DNA of 64,000 nucleotides. It comes from Apostichopus japonicus. Lineage: Eukaryota > Echinodermata > Holothuroidea > Aspidochirotida > Stichopodidae. Of this stretch, positions 35,465-46,914 are shown piece after piece. The position numbers and the translations under genes were made by a program. The stretch is taken from assembly GCF_037975245.1 (NCBI RefSeq), contig NC_092572.1, forward strand, positions 8,499,001-8,563,000, in the 5' to 3' direction. The stretch's first letter is position 1. Every line of letters begins with the position of its first letter. The notes beneath the pieces are model-generated. The model saw only the letters and a program-made list of their open reading frames with translations. It was not told where the DNA came from and did no database searches.

Positions 35465-35766
35465 ACAGTCGCTAGGAAGTAAAGTCTCCAACGCGCCCTA
35501 GGCCGTCCAAGTATTTATATTGTTGAAGTTTTATTCCGCCATCTTAGATAGCTAGTCTTTCGCGTACGTAGCCTACCGGTGTACCGACTCAACGGTTGGC
35601 GCTGAGACTAGCGCTACCGAACGGCCGAGTATAGCCTAACGCGCCACTACATCGTCGTTAGCTGGATATTTATCTTCGCGGGATATTACTTTACAAGGAG
35701 TACGTGAGTGCAAATACGACTACGAGATAGTTCACCAGAAGCCGCAAAGAACACATTAGGGGTAAG
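35465..35766 (+). promoter_or_regulatory. CpG-rich candidate promoter and untranslated exon
   Basis: This 300-bp stretch is richer in CpG than its surroundings and lacks the repeats found around it. It contains CCGCCATCTTAG (YY1-like, common near start sites) at about 35537 and ends ACATTAGG|GGTAAGTC, a good splice donor. It sits 1 kb before the copy C first exon and could start that transcript. Inference only. Confidence 0.35.
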
Positions 35767-35935
35767 TCATAACCTCTACCCTTAATTAATATAAACATTA
35801 TAGTCTAAGCAGATCGTTAGTCCTTAAATGGCGATTCGAGTATCCACATCATGACCAACGAACTGCTTTAGTCCTTATGTGGCGATATGAGAGTATCCAC
35901 ATAATTCGGACCTACGATATATATAAAAAACTTCC

Positions 35936-36008
35936 AGCCTCCACCGGGATTCGAACTCGGCCTCCCGCTCTGTACGCGGACACCCTAACCAACTAGGCTA
36001 TGGACGCT
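35936..36008 (-). tRNA. tRNA-like sequence, probably a pseudogene or SINE head
   Basis: A 73-base cloverleaf-like sequence read on the minus strand. The acceptor stem AGCGTCC/GGAGGCT pairs at six of seven positions, the D-arm region is TAGCCTAGTTGGTTAGGGTG, and the B box GAGTTCGAATC and T-arm are good. A run of six T follows within about 10 bases, a Pol III terminator. The anticodon loop GTACAGA would give ACA, which is not a normal cytosolic tRNA anticodon, so a tRNA-derived pseudogene or SINE head is more likely than a working tRNA. Confidence 0.6.
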
Positions 36009-36729
36009 GATTGTACGTCCAGAGGCCTTAAACCGGTATGGAAGGTCGTAATTCCACTGTAGGCATTTGTCACCTGTATCGAACAATGCTTGTTCTGTTT
36101 TGGTGACATATTGCGCCTTTCTCAATAGAGATGAGACACGATGCTAACCAACCCGAAATAATTTGTGATACCTAAAGCCGGATCTCGAAAGAGACGGGTA
36201 TGATTCTGTAAACACTACAAAGCCTCCATCGATAGCTGTCTTTCGTAATTATTCCCAACACTTAGTTATCATGGTATTATCTATAAACACATTTTTGCGT
36301 TGTGTTTTGGAGTGACTTTGGATGAATAAGCTTGGGTGATCTTTGATTAATTAGGTGGAATAGATAATAAAATATTATGGGTAGAAAGCAATTAAATTAA
36401 TATAATACTAGTAGCCTCTTTCTGTGACATATTTTATAGGTTAGCTCAAAGTCACGCATATTTGTATATGTTTGTGTGTATATGCGGCTGTGTTTGGTGT
36501 GTATACGTGCGTGTATGATTGCATGTATAAATTCTGTGACGTCCCTGCATACTATCTGTCTAATATGCCTTCTTAGTGTCAATTAAAAGTATGCATCGGA
36601 CCTATTACACAACCGGACCTGCATATTCAGCTAGCTATATATAAGTATGATTCTATAACGTTGCTACGTCCGTCAAAAGTGCTCATAATATTCCAGTTTA
36701 TAGAAGAGAATATCACGAGAACATTTGAA

Positions 36730-36777
36730 ATGGATCTAAAGAGAATGTTTCGTCTATTTAATCTTATTGGATCTGTG
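36730..36777 (+). CDS. SLC35G: SLC35G copy C first exon (16 codons)
   Basis: An ATG opens MDLKRMFRLFNLIGSV and ends at a strong donor, gtaagt, phase 0. It parallels copy B exon 1 (MDLTRLFRRLSGSL, also gtaagt and phase 0). The bases just upstream also match (GAATATC.....ACATTTGAAATGGA against the copy B leader). The only phase-0 acceptor exon of this family downstream on this strand is 54668-55477, implying a 17.9 kb intron. The link is inferred from homology. Confidence 0.6.
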
Positions 36778-38107
36778 GTAAGTCCTATAATATATTATAC
36801 ATCATTTTAAGGCTAGAAATTTAATTTTGGTTGCCCACTGAGATTAGTCAGTCACCCCGTTTACTTGTGCTACAAGCAATATAAATTAGCAAAGCACATT
36901 GCATGAGTTCCATCTATAGCAAAAGGTATTGTACAGAGAGTAACTGTCAAGAATATAAAAATATACCTGTACCCCCTTTGGGTAACATTTCACAAAAAAC
37001 AAACAAAAAACAAAATGTGTCTCTAGAACTTAAACCCGAGAGATGAGTTGTATCCATTGTTCTTGTAATGATACGTGCATATACAGTGCATAGCAAACAA
37101 CCGGAGGCAAATTGATTATGGGTGATGTCGTTCTTTAGTTCTTATGTGCATACCACGACTTTAAGATTTCCGTCTCCATCTTGATCCGATTATTTGCAAT
37201 TCCTATAGCTAATATAAACTACATCATTAGAAATATTACTCAGTAAAGCAAAATACACACTTGCTTGGCCGTGTAGAATTTGAAGTTGTCTAATACCTCT
37301 TATTTTCCTTTACAACGGTGTAACCTATTTTTTTTCAATCTGCTCCAATTTCAAATCATCAATAGATGAGAAAAAGTTTGTAGGGAGCAAAGCCTGCCAG
37401 AAAGTATTTTCTTATTTTGACTTATATTTGTCGGTCTTATCTACGGCTCGGGCGCATCCATCGAAACCCCAAAAGAACAACTTAAGATGTGCAAATATGT
37501 CCGGAATCGAAATAGATATCAGCAAACTTAAGGAAGTTGTCAAATAATACTAAAGAACTGATGTCCCTCTCTAGAACATGTATGGAATTCCTCATCGAAA
37601 TAATATCTTAAAGGAAGGAAGCAAAGATATAATTGTTTCCAAGTTATCATAATACGTTAACGCTGTATGTTTTGATTGTGTAAACCTATTGTATACTAAC
37701 AATCATATTAACCACCTGAATGGATTTTCGTTATTCTAATTTAGCTTTTTTTTCAGTTTTTATTTCTTGAACGAACACCCTGGTTTTATTGCAATCCTAA
37801 TCATAAGTGAATTCAAATCTGGGTATCCTCTTACATACGGTAGTATATAAAATAATAAGCATCACAACTATAGGACACCACAACACTTTATGGATTAAAT
37901 TATGTGTAGCATATTCTGTTGGGAGATCTGAAGGAGGATATTGATTTTAGTAAAGTTAACAACTAACCGTTCCGTCGCGATGAAAAATGTTCCTGATATT
38001 CGTATGGAATATTTTTCATAGTGTGTATGACAATATGACGTTTTTCGAATTAAAAGCAAACTTAACACAGCAATGGCAAAAGGAGACACAAACTCAAATA
38101 TGTATCA
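36778..38107. other. Start of the putative copy C intron
   Basis: No gene or bounded repeat seen in this AT-rich stretch before the repeat mosaic begins at 38108. Confidence 0.45.
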
Positions 38108-38149
38108 GGGGCGTATCCAGGATTTTCTAACCCGGGGCGCAAATTACTA

Positions 38150-38190
38150 TCTAAGCGGAGCGCCACCATCGGTTGGCGCGGAGCGTACAA
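38150..38190 (+). repeat. GCGCCA hairpin module, copy 3
   Basis: CTATCTAAGCGGAGCGCCACC, hairpin, then GCGTACAAGAAA. It lies 42 bp inside the CAGGGGCGTATCC terminus. Confidence 0.75.
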
Positions 38191-38780
38191 GAAAAATTCA
38201 GGTTTTGATACCCCCTAGATCACCGGAAATGGCACTTCTCGGGCTTGAAAATGACCAACCAGATGTACACTTTTGCCTGAGAACCAAGTTTTTCCCAATA
38301 TTTTTTTTCCATCCATAACCTTTTTGAAGATTGTAACCAGTCACACATCATGTTCGACCTCATTGCATGTCCTGTGGATCATTGCTTTTGTAGGTGATTC
38401 TACGTCACGGCCCAAAATAGCCGAAAGCCCCACTTTTCAAAGTTTAAAGCCCATTATTTGTTGAGAATTTGAAAATTCACATTTCTCGTGAAGAAAATCA
38501 CTTTAAAACATATACATAATGTTGCACAGAATTCAATCTATGGACAACCAATATAAAAAAACTTCCTTCAACCCCTAACAGACAGGTCAAAATTGCTACG
38601 AGAAGAGAGAAGTATGATGAAGAATGTTGGTCAGGAAGTTTTCGAAAATTCAGACACAGTTAATTTATTGGTGTAGAAATATTACAGCCTCTTATAACGG
38701 CAATTATAAAACTTCGTTGAAGGAAATGAAAAATAGCAGATATTTCCGATATCAGATATTTCGAAACCGAACACTACAAA

Positions 38781-39199
38781 CATAGGCGTAGGAGGCGGGG
38801 GCTGCAGCCCCCCCCCCCCCAACCAAACTTGTTCCCCTGAAAATTCGGGCAATATGCTGAGAATAAATGAATAGTTTAAAAATTATCTCCTTGGTAATTA
38901 AAATAGAGTTCTAAGCTTGGCAGACTAATTCGCCATTACTACTGTAAAAGAGAGTTTTGACATAATTGGACCTGTATGCTTTTTCTCCATCTACATAAGA
39001 CATTTCGTTGTTTACATTAGCATCCTGCGGATGACTGCGCAACTTTCACGGACCGTACGGTACACGATGCCATGCGATGTAATGACCTATGCTTATATGA
39101 TATTGACATTAACATGTTGAACGCGCGCGAAAAATTTTGGTTATATTTTTCTGGCAAGTCGTTACAGCCCCCAAATCCAATTGGGCTCCTACGCCTTTG
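38781..39199. mobile_element. hAT-like MITE of the CATAGGCGTA family (419 bp)
   Basis: Ends CATAGGCGTAGGAG and CTCCTACGCCTTTG form an imperfect inverted repeat. The flanks ACTACAAA (38773-38780) and ACTACACA (39200-39207) agree at seven of eight bases. It shares its terminus with the 18702-20118 element and like it has a C-run just inside the left end. No coding capacity. Confidence 0.75.
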
Positions 39200-39352
39200 A
39201 CTACACACATAGACAGTTTTGAGGCTGTTCAATTTTGAACATGCATTTTCATGCTCACTGATATTAGGTGATGTCTGCTCTTTGCTTTACAAATTCGAAC
39301 AGGCGCGTAGCGAGTAATTTGCCAACGGAAGGGCGAAGCCTGTAGGCAAACT

Positions 39353-39395
39353 ATCTAAGCGAAGCGCCACCATGAGTTGGCGCGAAGCGTACAAG
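39353..39395 (+). repeat. GCGCCA hairpin module, copy 4
   Basis: Follows CAGGCGCGTAGCGAGTAATT (39300 on), which looks like a second terminus. Variant loop (GCGCCACCATGAGTTGGCGC). Confidence 0.7.
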
Positions 39396-39669
39396 AAAAT
39401 TTTGGCCGAAAAAGCCTCCCAGATAGCTGGAAATGACACTTCCCAGGCCTTGTAAGTTGCATCTAAGCATTGTCTATTTTTAAATTACTAGCGATATCAT
39501 GGAGAAAATTTGCTCGGGGGTGGGGGGCGGTCGCCCCTTCCCGAAATGCGTCATGTTCCCCGACGACTCGGTCGAGTTCAAGACCAGCCACAGTTGGTTC
39601 CATTGCACAATTGAACAATTGTTCAAGGCGTCCATACACACACACACGCGTTATGCTAGACCATATACA

Positions 39670-39670
<1 letters not shown>

Positions 39671-39762
<92 letters not shown>

Positions 39763-39763
39763 T
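39671..39763. repeat. (TA)n microsatellite inside the left inverted-repeat arm
   Basis: About 90 bp of TA with one TACA interruption. Absent from the matching position of the right arm. Confidence 0.95.
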
Positions 39764-40108
39764 AGATACATTATAATGAGAGAGGAAAATGGAAACGTCA
39801 ACTAGAGCACCAATGGTGCAGAAGCTCATACCTTTTCGAGCTTAAAAATGTAGGGCCCACAAAACTTTATGGCGCACCAAATTTCAGGCCATTTTTTCAG
39901 ATTCCACCAATTTTGGGCCCATGAGGGATACCCCCCCCCTCCTTTAGCAGAATACTGGCCACACCACTGGTTATAATTCCTATTTTCCCCCTTTAAATCC
40001 TGTTTTACCCACTCTCTCAAACAATACCACTGACCTACCCTATTAAACTTTCTCCCCTCTACCTGAGCAGACCTGAAGTATGGAACGCGAAAAGGGCAAC
40101 CGTATTTC

Positions 40109-40215
40109 GTTGCCTAAACTAAGTTTGTTTCGTTGCCTAAACTAAGTTTGTTGCTGTCTAAACTAAAGCTGTTGCTGCTAGTTTACCATGTTGCTGTTGT
40201 TCGTTGATGTCTAAA
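40109..40215 (+). repeat. GTTGCTGTCTAAACT short tandem units
   Basis: Degenerate 16-21 bp units of the form CGTTGCCTAAACTAAGTTTG. Related arrays are at 41411-41606 (plus) and 49475-49610 (minus). Two of the three begin just after TATGGAACGCGAAAAGGGC. Confidence 0.65.
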
Positions 40216-40266
40216 CTTCATGGGCGGCGATCCGTACTTCCGAGTGGGGGGTTATGACCTTGTTGA

Positions 40267-40370
40267 CTATCTAAGCGTAGCGCCACCATCGGTTGGCGCG
40301 AAGCGTACAAGAAAATTTTGGGATTTACAAACCCTCTAGATGGCCGGAAACGGCACTTCCCGAGGTTTCC
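40267..40370 (+). repeat. GCGCCA hairpin module, copy 5, with flank
   Basis: CTATCTAAGCGTAGCGCCACC, hairpin, GCGAAGCGTACAAGAAAATT, then GATGGCCGGAAACGGCACTT. Confidence 0.75.
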
Positions 40371-40731
40371 AAGCGGCATATACCCAACTTTAAAATAGGG
40401 ATATCATGTCCGAAATATCTCATAATCAGGATCCAAAATACTTTTTTTTTTTTTAAATTTCGGGTGTTATTTTGGGAAAATTGCCCCTGTCAATCTTGTT
40501 TCAGGCGCTACGTTAAAATGTTCGAGAGCTCTTTTATATTATTCGATGAAGAAAATGGCCTCATGCAGGCTATTATAGGCATATGCACATGCAATACACA
40601 ATTACACATAGTTACATTCCTATAGGTAACGATTGCTAGGGCATCCAGGTGAAACGTGTATTAAGCATTACCCTGGTAACATGCTGTTCGAGGGAACATG
40701 TACGTGTGTAGGCCTACTATAGGGCCTATAT

Positions 40732-41085
40732 CAGGGTTGTACAACCTACGGCCCGCGGGCCACAGTCCGGCCCGCCGCAGGGTTGCGTCCGGCCCGCCAG
40801 AGATGCTTGTACGGTGCAAAATTTTAGTGAGCAGATTTTTTGATAACAATTTGAAGCTATATAATCAATCATTCGAACCTTCTGGGTCCAAAAAACTGCA
40901 TACAGGTCAGTTTGTGTGACACTCTCAGCGGAGGGGGGGGGGGGGTGGCGGCTGGACTTTATTCATCTGTTTTATCAGGAAGGAAAATAAATCAGTGCGA
41001 AAAATCGAGCGTAGGGTTCATGCGGCCCCTCCTTCATCATAATCATTCCACGTGGCCCTCCTCTGCAAAAGGTTGGACAACCCTG
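40732..41085. mobile_element. hAT MITE with perfect 8-bp target duplication (354 bp)
   Basis: Terminal inverted repeats CAGGGTTGTACAACC and GGTTGGACAACCCTG (one mismatch) are flanked by a perfect GCCTATAT duplication at 40724-40731 and 41086-41093. The subterminal GGCCCGCGGGCC palindrome is also typical of some hAT families. No transposase; a non-autonomous copy. Confidence 0.9.
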
Positions 41086-41410
41086 GCCTATATGAATACT
41101 ATGAGGGTGCATATATGTACTATATCAATACCGTGGGTGCAATAATACCTTTTGTTGTTATAGGGCCAATGAAGCCTACAGTCAACTATTCTTGCTTTAT
41201 AAAGACGCTTTATTTGAAAAGATCGCACTGCGTTTATGGTAGGCGAGAAATGAGCTAAAAAAGAGCCGTACATTCACGTTGATGCATAAATGTAGGCATG
41301 AAAATATTCTTATCCCTGGCATTTGGTGGGGGGGATATGGTGTATTACATCCCCTCCACCCATTTTCATGGGGGGATATATCCCCCCTTCCCCCCAGGAT
41401 CGCCGCCCAT

Positions 41411-41606
41411 GCTAAACTTACGTTGATGTCTAAAGTCACGTTGACGACTAAACGCGCCTTAATGTCTAAACTCACGTTGATTTATAAACCTTACGGTTGA
41501 TGTCTAAACTCATGTTGATGTCTAAAACTTTCGTTGCTAAGTTAACCTACCGTTGATGTCTAAACTCACGTTGATGTCTACACTTTCGTTGCTATCTAAA
41601 GTTCCG
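41411..41606 (+). repeat. CGTTGATGTCTAAACTCA tandem array
   Basis: About ten degenerate units of 17-20 bp with the core GTTGATGTCTAAAC. It has the same unit as the arrays at 40109 and, inverted, 49475, so it may be an arm of another foldback-like structure. Confidence 0.7.
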
Positions 41607-43154
41607 TTGTGAACACATTGTGAACGAACATCATTCTTTCTTTTCAAAAAAATTATAACAATCAACCGCAAGTTGCTTCCGTGCAGTGCTAACAACATAT
41701 CTATTACAGAGATTGTCATGCTAAATACAGCCAATGATGTTTTCTCAAATTTCCCGAGATTTGTTTTGTTAATAGTCCCTTACCCATTGTCTGCAAATAT
41801 GCTTGCATCTTCAGTGCTCAATGAACGCAAAGTATGATGGTTTAACTATGTAACGCGAAAAGGGGGGGGGGGGGGGCGGGGTAATCGTTAATGTCATGCC
41901 GGATTTGTAGCAACAGCCATGTAAATATCCTTAACAACCTGATTTGTCGAACAAAATCACGTTGCTAACGATATTTACATGATAGTTGATACAACTCCGA
42001 GGACGTTATTTACATTTATATTGTTAATGTCATATTTGAATAATTGTTTTATCACAGAAAGTTATGAGTTGAGACAATCTATGAATTTTGCGGGAAGCTA
42101 CTACAACATCTCTGATACTGAAAAGGACTTTAAATCTCACAGTATGTTATGTTCTCTCCCTTTTGAGAGTTGATAATGTAAAATGTGCATTTATACCACA
42201 GTTATTTCTTCGTTGCAAACTTGCGTAAAGTTTTGCGGTCCCTTTGACCACGTGCCTCAAGTCATGATTCTGGTGCAACACTAATTCGTGTGCATAAACT
42301 ACTGCAGTCATACATCGTCAAAAGTAGTCATTGAAGTTTCGACATTGCGTAAAAATGTTATTTAAATACTATAATTTTCGTGGAGTTGGTCGTTTCCAAA
42401 TACTGAAAAGCATCCAGGGTAAATGTTGGATCAGTTGCTCTATGGTTGGATGTAGTCTGCGCTTCGTGAGTAACAAGAGGGGCACAGTATTGAAGTACGT
42501 AGGCAATATGACTCACAGAACTAGTTTACTAAACCTGCCAAGAAAGTTCATTCGTTACACCAATCCAGTTCGGAGTTTCGATTTGCGAAAGGGATTGTGT
42601 TGTAAATGGAATATACACAAACCTCGCTCAGCATTGTTAAGCATTTTAGACCAAAAAACCCGCTAACATGTTATGCAGGAAACGAAGCATCCAAGATGCA
42701 CTCGAGTTTTGACTAAGCCTATGTGTTGTAAGTAAGGTGATATGATCTTTTCTCCACAAATTTTCAGGATATGCGCATGTGCAGTTGAAACTCCGAAGTT
42801 TGAACATGCCTAATACAAATTGCGTGGAATTTAGCGAGATATGCACACTACATTTGCGGGGATATTTGAAGAGTTGGGGTAGCTGGTGAAATCGCTGCAG
42901 GTCAAAGCATCGAGGTACTATAAACGGAGTTGGAGAGGAAGAAAGAGTGGCAGGGCAGGCGAAATGAAGGTCGGACGGCCGCCCTTGTAAAACAGCGAAG
43001 CCAGGGCACTGGATGGCATCCGCCATATATATATTGTGTAGAGCATTCTGTACAGGCAGTGATAAGATCGCATCTTCTCAACTATAAACACTAGTAAAAG
43101 TATAGGTCATATAATAAACGCAATTGGTGTTCGATCGGGACGAAAACATTTGTC
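41607..43154. other. Gene-free stretch
   Basis: Contains a G-run near 41860-41880 preceded by TATGTAACGCGAAAAGG, again the terminus seen at 40077 and 49620. Open frames at 41979-42173 and 42331-43026 show no domains I recognise. Confidence 0.4.
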
Positions 43155-43158
43155 TTTA

Positions 43159-46074
43159 GGGCAATTCCGTAAAGTCGGACGTACATTTCGGACAGTTTGT
43201 TGATCCATATCTCAATGGCTATATATAGGAGATAACTTTTTATTTGGGTTTTATGGAACATCTACCTTGTACTATTCTTGTATGGAGTTTCATTCCTTTT
43301 CCATCTAAATAAACTACAAAATTACTCAAAAAACCTCCCTGTGACGGACGTACCCAGAGAAAGTGACTTTTTCAGATCGTATTTTTCTTTTGAAAATTTC
43401 TGTGAATTGGAATGGGATGCAATTAAAAACTACTATACATGTTTTGAAGAAGACTCTAAACTACACATATCAGTACACAAGAAGTTGAAACCTTTATCAC
43501 TTCCCTTCAATATTTTCAAAAATTCCTCTGTGACGGACGTACAATATTTTGTGACGGACGTACATGTGTGAATTTATATGGTGAATGTACGTCCGTCACA
43601 AACAAAAGTGCTACTTGGTATCCCTAAAATTTCAATTTGTGACAGAGCTTCACCCAGAGTTTCCATTGTTGACAGCTGTACACAATAATGCAGCATTTAC
43701 GTGTGGCTAATGGAACAACTTAGGTAACAGTAATAGTAAAAAGAAGGTTTACCGTCTCACAAAATTTCTATTCCATTGGAAATCTATATGTCACTTTAAG
43801 TTGTATGCAAATCATCACTTGAAATGATAATGGTAAACTCATCTAAATTTTGTGTGCATCATTTCAAACAATACAGATGTTAGACCCCTATGGTGTTGAA
43901 GTTCTATAGTGGGTCTGAATGATGGGTCTTTATTAACATTAAGATAATATGAGCACCAAACCATTTTTCTTTCACTTTTCTTGACACCCTGTTTAATTAC
44001 TTGACAATTTTTGTTTATTAAAAATACATGTACTGCAAGCTTCTGTATGGATGATATAACAGCACTTTTCAGCAAACAAGAATTTCAGAAGTGTGATACA
44101 GTATGTTGCATTGCTTCAGGAGCTCTTAGGCTGTGTTCACATTGGATCCCCTGTTCTTGGTCCTGTGTTGACAATTTAACCGCAAATATGTTATACCAAA
44201 ATCTCCTATATTGTTCACACTTGAACTCATGCTCCAGCTCTGATTGCCCACTCTGAATCAATGAACAGGAAGTTACAATATTTGTAGGGTGACCCTCACA
44301 AAAGTGCAAATGCACAAAGTGTATGGCAAATTTCTAATAAAGATGAGTGTCACTAACTTCTGCATGCAATGTATTCAAGATTGAGGTGAAAGTGGGAGAA
44401 ACAAGTCAGTGTTAACCAGGGAGTGCATACTACAAATGGCTACTGTATTCAACAGTACTGCTGAATAGCTATGAGAGCATTTACTGGCAATAGTTCTTAA
44501 ATATCTAATGTCAAGATACAGAGGCACACCCTTGGTTAGTATAGCAACTATGAAACATGTATAAAAGTAATACTCACAAACACTGTGAAGTTAAGGAAGA
44601 ACCATCAGGTAATTGTCTACCAACACATAAAACTATGAGCACATGTGGTTCAAAATTAACTTTTCTTCCACATAATGATACCTGAAACCCACCACAAAAG
44701 GTAATGAACATAAAGCAAATGTAGAACAAATTACATCAAAACAATAACATGCATACTACAGCAGTAACAAAATACTAACAATTGCAATAATAGTTCTCGA
44801 GGACTCTCTGACAATCTTCCTTCAGAACTGATTTATTATTTTACTCAAAACTGGTTGAACACTTGTAATAAATATGTTGGATCTCGAAAGGAAACCTCGT
44901 GGTCAGAGGGATAGTCGGAGGGAAGAATAAATGGCAGAATTACAAAGAAACAATGTTGTACACAATCAAATAGTTTGCCTAATAGTGCATGGAACAGGCA
45001 TGGTGTTATGTAGTTCGTTTGCCTCGCATGATCACAGGTCACCTTGGTCCCCTGAGTGTTCACACTCTGCAACTGATATCCCCCAAAACTGGGGACCAAC
45101 ATGTCGCGGTCTGACCCTGAGTAGGATAGTATTTACAATAGGACGTTGATCTCGAACAGGGCATATGATTCAATCAGATCCCTTCTGTGTTTTTTCTAAT
45201 GTGAACAAGGCTTTTAGATGAAAGTGTTATATCAATGTAGACAAACATACTGTACATGTGGTTCAATACCATGCCATTTCTTTGATATCTTGCCAAGTGC
45301 TAACCAATAACACAAACATATACTAGTTGACACTGTAGAATGCAGTGTTTGCATACCACTACATTTATGCTAATGAAACAACCACATAACTACCTAAAGT
45401 CTGTGTTAATGACTAAATGGGTTTGATTATTAAATTTAGAGGTAATGTAGTGATAAAAATGTTAAAATACATTGTTTATCTAAACAAAAATAATGTGACG
45501 GACGTACGCGTGACGGACGTACGTGACGCACGTACCAAAATACGTACGTCTGTCACAGCATTTTCTAAAAAATTAAAATCCCAGGGATTAAAGGCACATT
45601 ATGTAGTTATTGAGTGTTCAAAATGTGCATTAAATTGTAGATGCCTTGAAATCTGGGTACTTCCTTCTGTATGAAATTTTAAAAAATGTGATTTTTCTGT
45701 GACGGACGTACACATGACAATTTACATTTGTAAAAAAAGTTATTCTCAGAAAACTGAAAATCCCTGCAACTTTATCTGTTTGTAAATTGAATCTACATAT
45801 TATATCACTTTAACAAATCCAAGAATATTTATTCCTCTGGAGATACACAGGCAAAAATAGGCATTTTGTTTTGGGATGTTTTTTGTGAAGCAAATTTGAG
45901 ATTTTTTCAGTTGAGTAATACACACCTTAATCTGCCTTATAACAATGTGTTCTACAAAAATTAGCTACATATTATGAAACTCCATGGTTTTAGCTTTCAT
46001 GTGATACCCTACATGTAATGATACAACGTTTTTTACTTTTTGGTGAAAAGGTTAACTAGTTTATGGAACTTCCC
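43159..46074. mobile_element. Non-autonomous TIR DNA transposon with GTGACGGACGTAC subterminal repeats, copy 1
   Basis: Ends GGGCAATTCCGTAAA and TTTATGGAACTTCCC are imperfect inverted repeats flanked by TTTA on both sides (43155-43158 and 46075-46078), a possible 4-bp target duplication. Copies and variants of GTGACGGACGTAC cluster near both ends: 43341, 43530, 43551, inverted 43587, then 45495, 45510, 45523, inverted 45544, and 45699. The 1.9 kb between is free of them. This placement suggests transposase-binding sites. No transposase frame is recognisable. A second copy at 56194-58580 confirms the right end. Confidence 0.75.
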
Positions 46075-46093
46075 TTTAGTAATATTACTGTCA

Positions 46094-46345
46094 TTCGTTT
46101 TACTTGATTGCCGACATTCACAATATATCCAGACATCATGTAATGGTTCAATAATTCAATTTTAAGTACAGTATTTTATGCTGGCATTTTGCCTCGACAC
46201 TCGTTTTACTTGATTACCGACATTCCCAGATTATCTCTACACATTGTTGGAGGGGCTCAGTGAAATCAGTTTAAAAGTGCAGTATTTTTATGCTGGTACT
46301 TTGTCTAGGCACTCGACGTTGTACTTGATTTCCGACATTCACAGC
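46094..46345 (+). repeat. About 109-bp tandem repeat, 2.3 copies
   Basis: Units begin near 46094, 46201 and 46312 with TCGTTTTACTTGATT.CCGAC and contain CAGTATTTTATGCTGG. It sits between the TIR transposon and the composite element. Confidence 0.65.
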
Positions 46346-46447
46346 GTATATGCATAGCCTATAAGTATAGCATTATAACATTTTAAAAGTTGTTTACCGT
46401 GCAGCCGCCTATTCGTATGAGTTGTACTAACGCACATGTTATCTGAT

Positions 46448-46914
46448 GGTAGCATACGCCCATTAAAAGCCCCATTGACTTACACACTAAATCACAAAAG
46501 TAATGTGGTCTCTAAGTCTAGATAGAAGTTTTCACTAGCTTAACGCTACCCATCACCGGATAGCTGACAAGTTGGCCTTTCATGGCACCATCAATTTTCC
46601 GTACCATGACCGTGAAAATTTTTTGCTATCCGAGCCGGAAGTTTTCGTCACTTGTAAACAAACCTCTTCACTCAGTGGTAAACAAATTTCCTACGCTGCT
46701 CCTGGGAAGCCTAAAGGGGTCTAAAATTGCCTCAATTGACCCAATTTTTTCACCACATGTACTTCCATTCATGCTCTTCAACATGAAAGCCACAAAAAAC
46801 TAGATTATGATTGATAACAGGTCACAAAAGATGTTCTCCTGCTGCTTTTTGGCACTTTTCCTGAAGGAGAACAATCGAGCGGATTGATATAGACTCTAAT
46901 AGGAGTATGCCACC
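46448..46914 (+). repeat. 467-bp terminal direct repeat, left copy
   Basis: Starts GGTAGCATACGCCCATTAAA and ends AATAGGAGTATGCCACC. The two ends are inverted relative to each other at about 16 of 19 positions. A 73-codon open frame lies inside and recurs unchanged in the right copy, without known domains. Confidence 0.85.

Larger units (their letters stand above)
38108..40220 (+). repeat. Left arm of a large inverted repeat pair (right arm 49475-51773)
   Basis: Begins CAGGGGCGTATCCAGGATTTT. It runs collinearly, in reverse orientation, with 51773 down to 49475: GCGCCA module, a block ending AACCGAACACTACA, CATAGGCGTAGG block, a second module after CAGGCGCGTAGCGAG, a block with GACTCGGTCGAG, and a block with TATGGAACGCGAAAAGGGC. 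The match is strong but broken by private insertions: a (TA)n tract here, and extra modules and a purine tract in the other arm. Confidence 0.75.

Noticed and set aside
35936-36008. Functional tRNA gene
   Set aside because: Anticodon would be ACA and the acceptor stem has a mismatch, so it is better explained as a tRNA-derived pseudogene or SINE head.
42646-43026. 126-codon minus-strand frame
   Set aside because: Unusual GC-richer stretch but no recognisable domain, splice context or repeat relation.
46582-46803. Identical 73-codon frames at 46582 and 48850
   Set aside because: Identity comes from the 467-bp direct repeat itself. No domain and no evidence that it is translated.
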